Source of the DNA: Telopea speciosissima
Lineage: Eukaryota; Streptophyta; Magnoliopsida; Proteales; Proteaceae
Reading direction: 5' to 3'
Assembly (NCBI RefSeq): GCF_018873765.1
Contig: NC_057921.1
Location: 66,763,557-66,827,556, forward strand
Length of the DNA: 64,000 nt
In this document: in pieces, positions 1-12,000 of the stretch
Numbering within the stretch: the stretch's first letter is position 1
How the letters are laid out: every line of letters starts with the position of its first letter
Position numbers and translations under genes: made by a program
The notes under the pieces: generated by a model
The model's database searches: none
Seen by the model: the letters and a program-made list of their open reading frames with translations, nothing else
Told to the model about the DNA's origin: nothing

Positions 1-2573
1 TAAAGCATCAGACCAAAAAGTTTTTGGAACATGCATGGTAAACCAAAGTGATCTAGCCACTTCAAGGAGATGGCGATTTTTTCTTTCAGCCACCCCATTT
101 TGTTGAGGGGTATCAACACAAGCCACCTGATGAATAATGCCATGGTCAGAAAAAAAGGTTTCCAAACCACTATACATATACTCCCCACCTTTGTCTGCGC
201 GGACAATTTGGATCCGAGTTTGAAATTGGGTATACACTAACTCATAAAAGTTGGTAAATGCAACATGGACATCACTCTTATGTTTCAAAAGAACAACCCA
301 AGTAACTTGAGAAAAGCCATCAATAAAAGAAACAAAATAGCGGAAGCCACGCAAAGAAGTAACAGGGGAGGGCCCCCAAACATCAGTATGGATAAGATGA
401 AAAGGTGAAGTAGATATATTACCATTAGATGCATAAACTGTTTTACAACTTTTGGCAAATAGACAAGGTTCACAATGAAAAACATGCGAGACAGGAAAAG
501 AAGTAAACAAATGTGGCAACTGTTTCCTCATAACAAAAAAGGAGGGGTACCCCAAGCGACGGTGCCATAGCAGAATATCCTCCTGAGTACGTCCACTTTC
601 TTGCCCACAAACATAGGACTGAGCTTGCAGAACAGGGGAAGTACCAGTCTCCAAAACATACAAGCCATTAGCTTCACAACCACTGCCAATCACCCTCTTC
701 GTCACCAAATCCTGAAAAAGACAATGGGTAGGAAAGAAGGTGACAAAGCAGTTCAAAGATCTAGTCAATTGACTAACAGAAAGAAGGTTAGTGGCAAAGT
801 TGGGAACATGAAAAACAGACTTCAAGGGTAAAAAAGGTGCAACCTGGATATCTCCCTTACCAGAAATAGAAAAGAAGGTGCCATCAGCAATTTTTACCTT
901 ATCTTTCCCAGAACAAACAGAATAGGAATTATATAGCTGTGACCTACCAGTCATATGATCTGTGGCACCTGAGTCAATGACCCAAGAGGTGAGGCCGGAG
1001 GAGGAAGCCTGCAGTGCAGTGGAAGAACCGGTGGCAGAGGAACCTGAGGAAGTGGCAGAGGAACCATCCAAATGAGCCACAATCCGGCGAAATGCAGCAA
1101 TGTCCTCCTTGGAAAGAGAGGATTCATCAGATTCAACAACTCCAACATGAGCCTTAGGCCCTTTCTTCCGCTGTCCTCGCCCTCCAGATGAACCAGCAGG
1201 GGGCTTCCCATGGAGATCCCAGCAAAAATCCTTAGTATGCCCATTCTTGCCACAATGGTCACATAGGAATCGACCCTTCATAGCTCCCTTAGCAACCTCC
1301 TTATCGGCCCCCTTGGTGGAGTCCTGAGGGATGGAAGAAACAAGTGCAAAATACTCAACAATGGGGGCAGTCCCTATAGCACCCCTACGGGTCTCCTCGT
1401 TGTAGATATCCACACACCTCCTCCAGTGAGGGAAGACTTGGACGGCCAAGGATTTGCACCCTAAGAGGCTCAAAATCAGCATTAAGACCTCCAAGAAGAA
1501 ATAAGACCCTCTCTCTCTCTCTCAAACAATCGATGCACCTTGACCTCATCAGCAGGGCATAACTGGAGATCTCTATAATGGTCATACTCTTCCCACAGGC
1601 CCACAACAAGGCTATAGTATTCAGAGATACTTCTCTCACCCTGGCGCAAGCTGACAATCTATTGAAGAAGTTGGTACACCTTAGTAGAGTCCCCAACCCG
1701 ATCAAAAATACGGGCCACACTATCCCAAATGTCCTTGGCAGTCTCCTTGCCCATAAACCTTCTTCCAATTTCAGGCTTCTTGGAGAAAAGAAGCTAGGCC
1801 ATAACCAGGGAATTCTCAGAGTCCCACTTGGGATACCCTTGCTCAGTCGGAAGAGGGGCCTGTATATTACCATTGATGTAACCGATCTTTCCCTTACACC
1901 GGAGAATCAATTTCATGGACCGGGACCAATCCAAATAGTTGTGGTTCTCAAGTTTGGCAATAGGGAGTTGGATATTGGGACTCTCAAAGGAGGAAGGAAG
2001 AAATGGGGCTGTTTGGGCTGTGTCTACAAGAGGCAGGGGTGTTGCAACATCTTTGTCACCCATTTTGACCTTTAATCAAACACTTGATAGGCCCAAATAA
2101 CAAATATCTCAACCACAACAACAGTCCCACAAATACAGCAATAGAAAACCAGGAAAAACAGAGATAAATAGCCTGAAAATAGGCCTTTAAATCCCTAAAA
2201 ACTGATCAAACAACCACGGAGTAAGGATGAGTTTTGTTCCTTACCAAAAAATGATTCAAATAGACCAAAGAAATTGGTCAAACAAGAACCTATTGAAGCA
2301 ACAAGAGCCAAAAAACACTGCAGCTGGCGAAAAAACAGAGGCAGAACAGCCTGGCCGAGATTCCCTTCTACTCCTTGGGTGCTTCCAAGAGATGTGGGAG
2401 GACACAATGAGAAGAAACAAGACCTCCACACGAAACTAGAGCACTTGGTTGCTCAGTATTTGGACTGTAGACAAGAGAGAAACAGGTCTGAGAAGGTATG
2501 CTATTTTCCTTCACAGAGACTGTTCTTCACCTTCCAAACAATCTTCGATCACCTTCAAACTCCAGGAGCAAAC

Positions 2574-2586
2574 AGCTCTGATACCA
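2574..2586 (-). other. Primer-binding site complementary to tRNA-iMet
   Basis: On the minus strand this reads TGGTATCAGAGCT, the usual plant Ty1/copia minus-strand primer site. It follows the LTR end (…TAACA) with no spacer. Confidence 0.85.
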
Positions 2587-2812
2587 TGTTAGATTTTAGG
2601 TTGAAGAAGGAGAAGAGAAGAACGAGAAGAGAGCAGCCACGGTTTTGGGTTCAAGTGTTATGTCTCTAAACTAGAGACTAACATGCTTATATTGAAAAGA
2701 ATAGTAAATTACAACTAGGCCCTTGGACTTATACAAATGACAAAAAAATAAGAAAATAATACAAGGGGATATTTACACATATACCCCTGATACAATACAG
2801 CCATTCTTAACA
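2587..2812 (-). repeat. 5' LTR of the copia element (226 bp)
   Basis: The segment starts TGTTAG and ends TTAACA, so its ends are inverted TGTTA/TAACA. It directly abuts the primer-binding site. A length of 226 bp is short but normal for plant copia LTRs. The partner LTR lies outside the window, so the boundaries rest on the termini and the primer site only. Confidence 0.8.
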
Positions 2813-3040
2813 GTCTATTCTATCATGCCCCCATTAAAATTTTCCTTGATGACCATATGAGTCTTCTAATTATTTCTTATATATGTGTCAGTGTGATCCA
2901 TACATAAAAACCATGTGCACTGTCCACAGAAAGTAATTTAACAGACATTAAAGGCAAATCTATGTTAATCATAGAACCCATACAATACCCAAATAAGAAT
3001 TCTCAAAGGCATGATGCCACTTAAAGAGCTAGGAACTCAC

Positions 3041-6000
3041 TGGGAAGCAGCGCATCATATACAGAAGGGGATTTGAAGTCAAGTCTAGCCCGTCAACATG
3101 GTGCTGGCTAAACACAGCAATACGAACCTGTAGAAAGCATACCAAGTTAGTTGCCAGAAGCTCAGGCATAAAAGACTCCATCAAGCTCATCAATATTAGG
3201 ACTAATTTTGACACTTCATATTACTACATTAGAATACTATGCTAATAGTATATTCTGAAGATATTTCAAGAAGAAGCCCTGAGGGTATTGTTTTTTATGA
3301 ATGAACTAAAAAAGATAAAGAGGCAAAGTTGTGTGTACCATTTGTTAAGGGACTAGGTGTAAGACAGTTCCGAAGAGCACATTCACAGAGCTGGTCTTAC
3401 CTCATCACCCATGAAATCTGAATCAAGGCCAGATTCCTCTTCCAATTTTGGATTTTAAATTGTGTCCGGATTGAAAATTCCATGGAGGGTGTCAACAAGG
3501 GGTTCATTATTGTCCTTGAAACGAACATAGCATTTCTATTGCCATGCTATTAATCCAAAAAATAAGAGCCTGAATGAGACGAGGAAAATATCGATACCTT
3601 AGCCGAACGGAAAACTGTACCAGAAGTTGGTTGAAGCTCCCCTGAAATTAATTTAAGTATGGTTGATTTGCCAATGCCGTTTGGGCCAACCACTGCAGGG
3701 GGGGAAAAAGGATAACAGCATTAAGAATGTACAAAATGGGAGAAAAGAACAAAACAAACAAAACACTAGGATCACATGACAAGATAACACATTTAGGATA
3801 GGGAATGGAATGCCATAACTGCCAAGTTGTATCAGGATTGGGTAGCACCAATCTAAGTTGACTCGCCAATCCAACCACCCACCCACCAAAAAAAAAGTAG
3901 ACTGTAACAGTGATGCAGATTTATCACTAAATTGGGCTTCTTTACTTAGGAATAAGTCTAGGGTTGGGTTATATACATGTTGGGCCTTTGATCCCAAAGG
4001 TTTTCAATGTAATAGGCCACTTTTATGAGCCTAAACTATGGGTAATAAGGTTACATACGGGATTAGTTAGTAGATTTTTTTTTATTTGGTTAGTGGTCAT
4101 GTGATCACTTAAGTGATCATGAAACTTGGTTTAAGTGGTCATATGACTATTTAATAGTTAAGTAAGTTGGACTGGATTAGGACTCTAAGTCCAGCCATGT
4201 TTTGAGTCTATTTCCTTTAGTATTTCAATTTTCCCAGTCAGTTTAGGTTACCTAATAGGTTACGGATTGGGTTAAACCTTTCTTTTTTAGTGTAGGAGTC
4301 TATTTTCGAGTTTTTTATATAAGGTTGTAAGGGGGGCAAGTATTGAATACGAATTTTGCTCTTCTTCTCCATTGAAGATTTGTGTCTTGTGTTTTATTAA
4401 GGTTGGTGGGATTGGTGTTTAATCCAATCGACACCTTGCGGTGGGAAGCCTGGGTGGATCATTTGAAGGAATCGGTGTTTGATCCGATTGCCACCTTGCG
4501 ATGTTAAACCTGGGTGGTTCTTTTGAAGCTCTACATTCACGTTCAAGTTCAAGTTTGGATTTTTATTCAAGAACATCATTCAAACAAGCTGCTGTCCAGG
4601 AAATTCTGCAACTATAGTAAGTTTGAATCATCCCCTACCCCTACCATTCTTCTTCTAACCTTCCATACATCCAAACCCTAGATTCCCCTTTTTGTTGTCA
4701 ATTTTCCCAGGACCTAAATTCTGCCCAGACCAAACCAGCCATACAAATTACATCATAACCTGATCGAGTTCTCCTCTCATACTAAGGAAAACTCAATCCA
4801 AGTCCCATCCCAAGTTGACCATCCTAAACCCTAGAAATCCATCTTCTTCTCTTTTCAAAAACCCTAACCCTAACCTTGCTGCCAATTCATTCCAGCTCAC
4901 TTCCATCCATCAAAACTTAACGTAACCTTCACTAGAAGACTCCCCTACATCAAGTTACCTAAACCCTAACATCAAACCCTAACCCCCACCAAACCCTAAC
5001 CCTAATTTGACCAAAATCACCTATTTGATCTAGCCGAACTACCCTGTTCATAGCAGATCCTGGTTATTTGGCTCATAATTCGACTCCTACCAATCTAGGA
5101 CTACATTAAACAGATCTGGGGGCGATTGTTGTGCCTGAATCTGGACCGGTTTGTCCTAAATGGCCAAGTTAACTCAAGATTGGATTGGGATAAGCAGAGA
5201 CTACATATAGAACCTTGGAATAGGGCTGAATCTGGACCAGTTTGTCCAAGATGGCCAAGTTAACTCAAGATTGGATTGGGATAAGCAAAGACTACATATA
5301 AAACCTTGGAATAGGGAAACTTGTCTTTTGAGTACAGCAGCTTCCCAAAACTTGGCTGAGTAGCTTTATTTCGCCACCTTGGCCAACTCCATTTGAGCAT
5401 AGGTATCAAGGCGGCAAGGCGATGGAAAGGACCCAAAATCAAGGTGACACCATCAAGGCAGCCCAAGGTGCCCAAGGCGACGCCTTGATAACTATACATT
5501 TGAGCAGGGAACCTTGGGGCCTACCCAAGGTTTCCAGGATCGCAATAGCTGGATAGCCTTATCCAGATCGGGATCCGCAGTTGTGGATTCTTCCATCTGT
5601 ACCATCCAATACCTGTGGAAATTAGTCAGGGATCAGGTTGGATTGGTCAATCCAGATTGGAATCGGCGATCACTGATCCAGTCTCCAATCCCGGCTTCAA
5701 ATCCTTGGGCTTACCTGTTCAACGAATTTCAGCCCCATCCAACCTGCCACATGGCACAACAAGGTGTTCTATCCAGCCAAGGATCTATGTAAAGGCAATC
5801 CACCCTACATTTGTAGTGGCTAATATATTCATTATAACTTCACAAGATACATGAAAAGTACAATATGCAAGTAGGAGAGTGATCCTTACTTGCTATGCGG
5901 CTGTCAAGATCTATGCCAAAATTCAAATTCTTAAATAATATGGGCCCTCCAGGATAGCCAAATGAAGCATCACTGTGACCACAAGAAACATCAAGAATAC

Positions 6001-9000
6001 CATTAATAAAAACTAAAGGTCAATGAGATTCAATCAAGAGTGACAATCAGGAAAAGGAAAAGAATTACCAAAAACAACCTACAGAATTCACTGATTGAAC
6101 AAGAGAGAGCTATTCATGATACACACTTGTAATAATAATTCTACCCAGACAAATTGCCAAAACAAACCTGAAACTTATTATTGGAGGACCAGGTCTGTCA
6201 TCTGGGGTAGGAAAGTCAAACTTATAGCTGCATAAAGTCAAAACTTGAGGAACTTAATCAACTATAAATGCTACAACAATGCTAAAACAGATTAAATGTG
6301 ACCAGAAACAGAAAGTGTGTAATATAGATAATGCCAACTTTTCGTGTCTAGTTTCTGCCAAAATTTTAAAAAAAAAAAGGAACTTCTTGTGTCTAAAATA
6401 TGGTACAAATCACATTTAATCATATACAAAAAAATCACTGAGGATAGTGCATACTCAGGGTCATTGACCACTTCATCCACATTGGCTATTCGCTCTAATG
6501 CCTGAAATTTTCATACAGCAAGTGGATAAAGAATCCATTAGGGCATATCAACCAGTACCTGGGGGAGGGAGACAAAATAAAAGAACCAAAAAAAGTAATT
6601 GCAAACAAATTATCAGACGCGAAAACCCAAAGTCAACATTTACTTATATACGTATTTATGTATATGTATGTTTATACATCTATATAAAAAAGAACATGTA
6701 TCATTTCGTCCAGCCCACAAATAATGACTTTTTTAACAAAATTGACTGGCTGCTTTTACTGAAAATAATGGGTCCATTCAAAGGTGGTTTTTTTTTTTTT
6801 GGGGGGGGGGGGGGAGTTAAAAATGGCATTTTTTTAATGAAACTATGGGCATTTTTCCCTCTTTGGCAACCAATATCACATTTTTAACTCATTTGGTGGA
6901 TTACAGTTGAAATCTAAATTCCGATGAAATTTCCCAAATGGCCCAAAATGACCAAAAAACTGAAATTAAACGAAATAAAGTACATGTTTTTATGAATCCA
7001 AGTTTGAACTCAACCATATTAAATAAAGTGCATGTTTTTATGAATCAAAGTTTGAACTCTGACACCAGGCACCACCATATTAAGCTAGCTCATCTCAGAT
7101 CAGTGTTGGTCAAAGACATTCTGAACAATTTCTCTAACACAATTTATAAACAGCCAATAAGCACCTTGATTCTTGACTGAACAAGAGAAGCCCGTTTTGC
7201 ATTGTACCGGAACTTATCAATAAAAGCCTGCAACATTGAAAATAAAAGCTCATATGTTAAGAGTTTCCGACAAGAAATCCATCGAAGATGGCAAACATGC
7301 CCAAGAATTAATGAGGTCATAAAACATAGGATGTGACCCTGTTTACTATTACAACTTTGTTAACCATGAATACAAATTTATACTTGGAAAGAAGAAGAAA
7401 AAAGTAATGTTGAAGTGTTGAAGATTGATTCGGTTCGGTTCGGTTCGGTTCGGTTCTCTTCTGGTTTTGTTCTCTTGGTGAAGTGTGTATTGTAACTAGG
7501 TACATTGGAGTGTCTAGATTCATGATGCACATGTTTAATGTGTTAATTGTGTGATTATGCAATCTTACCATATTTGTAATATTCTCAAGATTATAAACGA
7601 AGTAGTGGCCTCTGTTTCATTGACAAGCCAAACCAGTCTCTCTTCTCTCTCTCTCTCTCTCTCTTACCTTGGTATCAGAGCGCAATCCCTTTAGGGATTT
7701 TTTTTAGAGTCCACCGCCGCCGCCACCACATCCGAAGCTTCGGCCTGTTGGTTCAGCATGGTTGACTGAACATGGATTAATGCATGTCACACCATGCTAA
7801 CCATTGCTGACCATTAACCACCACCATGCTACTTACAACTGCCGCCCTACCATGTACCGTCGCTGCCACCACTGTGGTCCTTTTTGCCCGCCCTCCTTTA
7901 GGGCATCCTTCAGAGTAGGGAGGTCATGTGTTTGACCCCTGGGAAGTGCATTGGAAGGTTTTTTTCCGACATTTCTTCTCCCTAGGTGCCATGTGATCTT
8001 GGCCATGTGCAAGGACCATGTGATCTTGACTTGCACATGAAGGGGAGTGTTGATGTATACATTTACGCTGCCTTCCCTAACAGTTCGAGCTTTTAGGTGA
8101 AACGGTTGCGAACAAGTAAACCAGAAGTTCAACTTCAAAAGGTCATGGAATTTATCTAAATCTTAGGTTGTAAACAGATTGGATTGAATGAAACCCCACT
8201 AATTAATTTAATCAAAAACCAACTCTGAAAATTTGAGCCCATTAAGGATATGTAGATCCAATCCCAAACCAATTAATTGTATCATAAATTTTTCAGAGAA
8301 AATATGTTTTGAGAAACACTGAAAATTCAGGACCAGAACTGAAATGGTACAGTCACAGCCCGCATTGTTTATGTTGATGATATTGTTGTGATTGGGAATG
8401 ACAATGCCGAGATAAGTAGATTGAAATCTTACCTGGCTTAACAATTTGAGATTAAAGATCTTGGACTCTATTGAAAGAAACAAGAATGTTGGGGTGTAAA
8501 CCAACAAACTCCCCAATTGATCCAAATCACAAGCTTGGTGAGGAGTATGGTTCTCCTCTTATAGATGCAGGTAAGTACCAGAGATTAGTTGGAAAGCTGA
8601 TCTATCTCTCCTTGACTAGACCAGATATCACTTAAGCAGTTGAAGTGGTGAGGCAGTTCATGCATGCTCCCAAGAGTGGGCACTTGGATGTTGTTTATCG
8701 CATCATCAGATACTTGAAATCTTCTCAAGGAAAAGGACTTCTATATGCCAGGCATAATCATTTGAGGATAGAGGGTTACATTGATGCTGATTGGGCTGGC
8801 TCAGTCTTTGACAGACGATCTACATCTAGGTACTATACCTTTGTGGGTGGTAATTTGGTTACGTGGAAGAGTAAAAGACAACCAATTGTAGCTAGATCCA
8901 GTGCTTAGGCAGAATTTAGAGCTATGGCTCATGGAGTATGTGAACTTATATGGCTACGGCAGTTGCTTCAAGATTTGGGAATTGACACCTAGAGACTATG

Positions 9001-12000
9001 CGGCTTTATTGTGATAACAAGGCTGCCATAAGAACTGCTCATAATCCCGTGCAACATGGCCGAACGAAGCACATTGAGGTTGATAGACACTTCATCAAAG
9101 AAAAGTTGAATTCGGGTTACATATGCCCTCACTTTGTGAAGACAGGTGATCAAGTAGCGGATGTCTTTACAAAGGGCCTCATTCCTAGCCTGTTCAATAC
9201 CCTCCTATGCAAGCTAGGAATGCATGACATCTATTCTCCTGCTTGAGGGGGAGTGTTAAGAGTTTATATTGTAAAAGGTACTTTGCAAACTGTCATGTTA
9301 TAAACCATGTTAAGTTGTAATTTTGTCTTGTGCACTTTTATTTCTTTTACCTCCCTACGGAGTTATGTAATTAGAACAATATATTAATGAAAGAAATAGG
9401 GGTGTGGAAAAAACTCACTCACTATCGATTTCTCCCAACTCTCTTTCTTCATTCTCTCTTCTTCTTCTTCCTCCTTTACTTCTCCTTCTTCTTCCTCTTC
9501 TTGTTAAACCTAGTTTCGTTACTAGAATCAATCCTCATCTAGTTTCTAATTGAATCTTCAATTGGAAGTAAAATGCAACAACCATCGATAGTGTCTACCA
9601 CCTCTCCTTAGCTCTGATACCAAATAATGCAGAAGTTGGCCTCGAACCAGGGAAACCAATAGGAGATTGATTGCACTAGGATCAACATGATAAGGAACAA
9701 ATTAAATAACTAAAACTCTCATTTTTTTAATTGTTTGTTTTCTACTACATATGAGTGGAGAACACAAAGGATAAGAAGAAAGAAGATAAAGAAGAGAACG
9801 GGAGGTAGGGGAATGGCTCTCTCAGCCACAGCTATCCCAGCTGTTGAAACATGGAATTTCTCCCATAATCAATGGCAAGCTTAGCCACAAATTCTATTCT
9901 CCAATTCTGATCCTTCCTTACAATAGGGAGCCTATTAATAGCTTAGGCAAGCTTACAAGATAGAAGGTAGAAAATAAAAACTTCATAAAATAGAAACTAA
10001 CTGAAAATAGAAAGTAGGAAAGAGAAACTACTAGACCTAGCAACTAGTGACAATGGCAACTGATTGAAAATAGAAACTAACTAAAATTAGAAACTACTAA
10101 GGCTTTATATATCAACGTTCTAAAACAAAAGGAAGGACACTAAAATAGAAACTAAATAAATTAGAAACTATTAGGCAGCAATAAAATCTGTTGTCTTGCT
10201 ATCTTCAGTGGGGCCCACAAATCTCAATTATTTGCTTGGAATTCCTACTCCATTCAAGGTTGATGGACCCACAACACTGTTCACGTGAACAGTATTTCGG
10301 GTACTGTTCATGTGAACAACTGAACAATAACTCTTTTTTTTTTGAAGTAGTTCGGGCTGCTTTAGGTGACGCTCCATTGAACCAACAAAAACTTGCCACA
10401 TGTCAAATCCACAATCTTGCTGGGCTGGTTTTGGGGCTTGTTCCTACAGATATGGACTTGTGATATACATCACCTCCACCTGGTTTTAAGTTTTCCTCAG
10501 CTGAAGGGAAAGTGTGCCTTCTGAAAAAGGTAATTTATATGGTCTCAAGCAGTCTCCTAAGGCTTGGTTTGAGTGGTTTAGACAGACCATTCTAAGGAAT
10601 GGGTATTCCCAGAGTCCAGCCAACCACACTTTATTTATCCGGCGAGGAAATGGTACGGCCACAGCTCTTATTGTTTATGTTGATGACTAGCCGAGATAAG
10701 TAGGTTGAAATCTTACCTGGCCCAACAGTTTGAGATTAATGATCTTGGACTTTTGAAGTACTTCTTGGGAATTGAAGTATCAAGATCAAAGAAGGGAATC
10801 AATATTTGTCAGAGAAAGTTTGTACTGACACATTGAAAAAAATAGGAATGTTGGGGTGTAAACCAACAAACTCCCCAATTGATCAAAATCACAAGCTTAG
10901 TGAAGATTGTGGCTTTCGTTTATGGATGCAAGGAAGTACCAGAGATTGGCTGGGAAACTGATCTATGTCTCTTTGACTCGACCAGACATCTCTTATGCAG
11001 TCGGAGTAGTGAGTCAGTTTATGCATGCCCCCAAGAATGGGCACTTGGATGTTTATCCTATCATCAGGTACTTGAAATCTTCCCCCGGAATAAGACTTCT
11101 ATATGCCAGGCATAATCATTTGAAGATAAAGGGATACACTGATGATGATTGGGCTGGTTCAGTTTCAGACAGACGATCTACATCCGGTTATTGTACCTTT
11201 GTAGGTGGTAATCTGGTTACATGAAGTAAAAAATAACCAGTTGAAGCTAGATCCAGCGCAGAGGCAGAATTTAGAGCCATGGCCCATGGAGTGTGTAAAC
11301 TTATATGGTTGAGATGGATGATTCAAGAGTTGAGATTTGACATTGAAGGACCAATGTGGCTCTATTGTGATAACAAGGCTGCTATAAATATTGCTCATAA
11401 TCCCGTTCAACATGACCAAACGAAGCACATTGAAGTTGATAGGCATTTCATCAAAGAGAAGTTGGATTCTAGCTGCATTTGTACTCCCTTTGTGAAGACA
11501 AGTGATCAAGTGGCAGATATCTTCACCGCCTCATTCCTAACCAGTTCGGTACCCTCTTGTGCAAGCTGGGAATGCACGACATTATTCATCTGCTTGAGGG
11601 TAAGTGTTAGAGTTTATGTTGTAAGAGGTACTTAGTCACTGGCCTATTATAATCCATACTAAGTTGTATATTTTAACTTTTGTTATTTTCCCTTTTACCT
11701 CCCTAGGGACGCTTGCGTAATTACATGAACTTTTATTAATGAACAAAATAGGTAGTAGGAGTTGATACTCCACTTCCACGATTCTCTCCACTCTTCTTTT
11801 CTCTTCTCTTCTTCTTTTTCTTTCTTCCCAGCTTTTATTCCTTGTTCCTGTGATAAAATCAATCCACATCTGGTTTCGAACTGAAACATGCATGGGACTT
11901 AACCCATCACCATTAATGTGGGCCAGTGCAGGGCTCCTATTTGACCTAACCCATCACCATTACTGGAGGCAAGGAGACCCATTGAGACACTTCGCAATGT

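Larger units (their letters stand above)
1..2812 (-). mobile_element. Ty1/copia LTR retrotransposon, 5' part (LTR, gag, protease, integrase), cut by window edge
   Basis: Read on the minus strand, this is an LTR (2587-2812), a tRNA-iMet primer site (2574-2586), about 500 bp of leader, then a copia Gag-Pol frame beginning near 2063. Visible in order are: the Gag N-terminus; a retrotransposon Gag domain around 1400-1790; a CCHC zinc knuckle (CX2CX4HX4C) at about 1219-1264; the protease motif DSGAT at about 952-987; a GAG-pre-integrase segment (LWHRRLG) near 540-580; and an integrase core whose conserved acidic residues fall near 385, 200 and then toward the edge. Reverse transcriptase, RNase H and the 3' LTR would lie left of position 1. 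A TAG at 1794-1796 interrupts Gag, so this copy is probably not autonomous. It lies downstream of exon 14 of the ABCF3-type gene and in the same orientation, most simply inside its next intron. The family call is firm; that it is intronic is inference. Confidence 0.9.

Noticed and set aside
4855-5005. Telomere-like CCCTAAC/AAACCCT repeats
   Set aside because: Only two or three imperfect units at a time, mixed with other sequence; not an interstitial telomere array.
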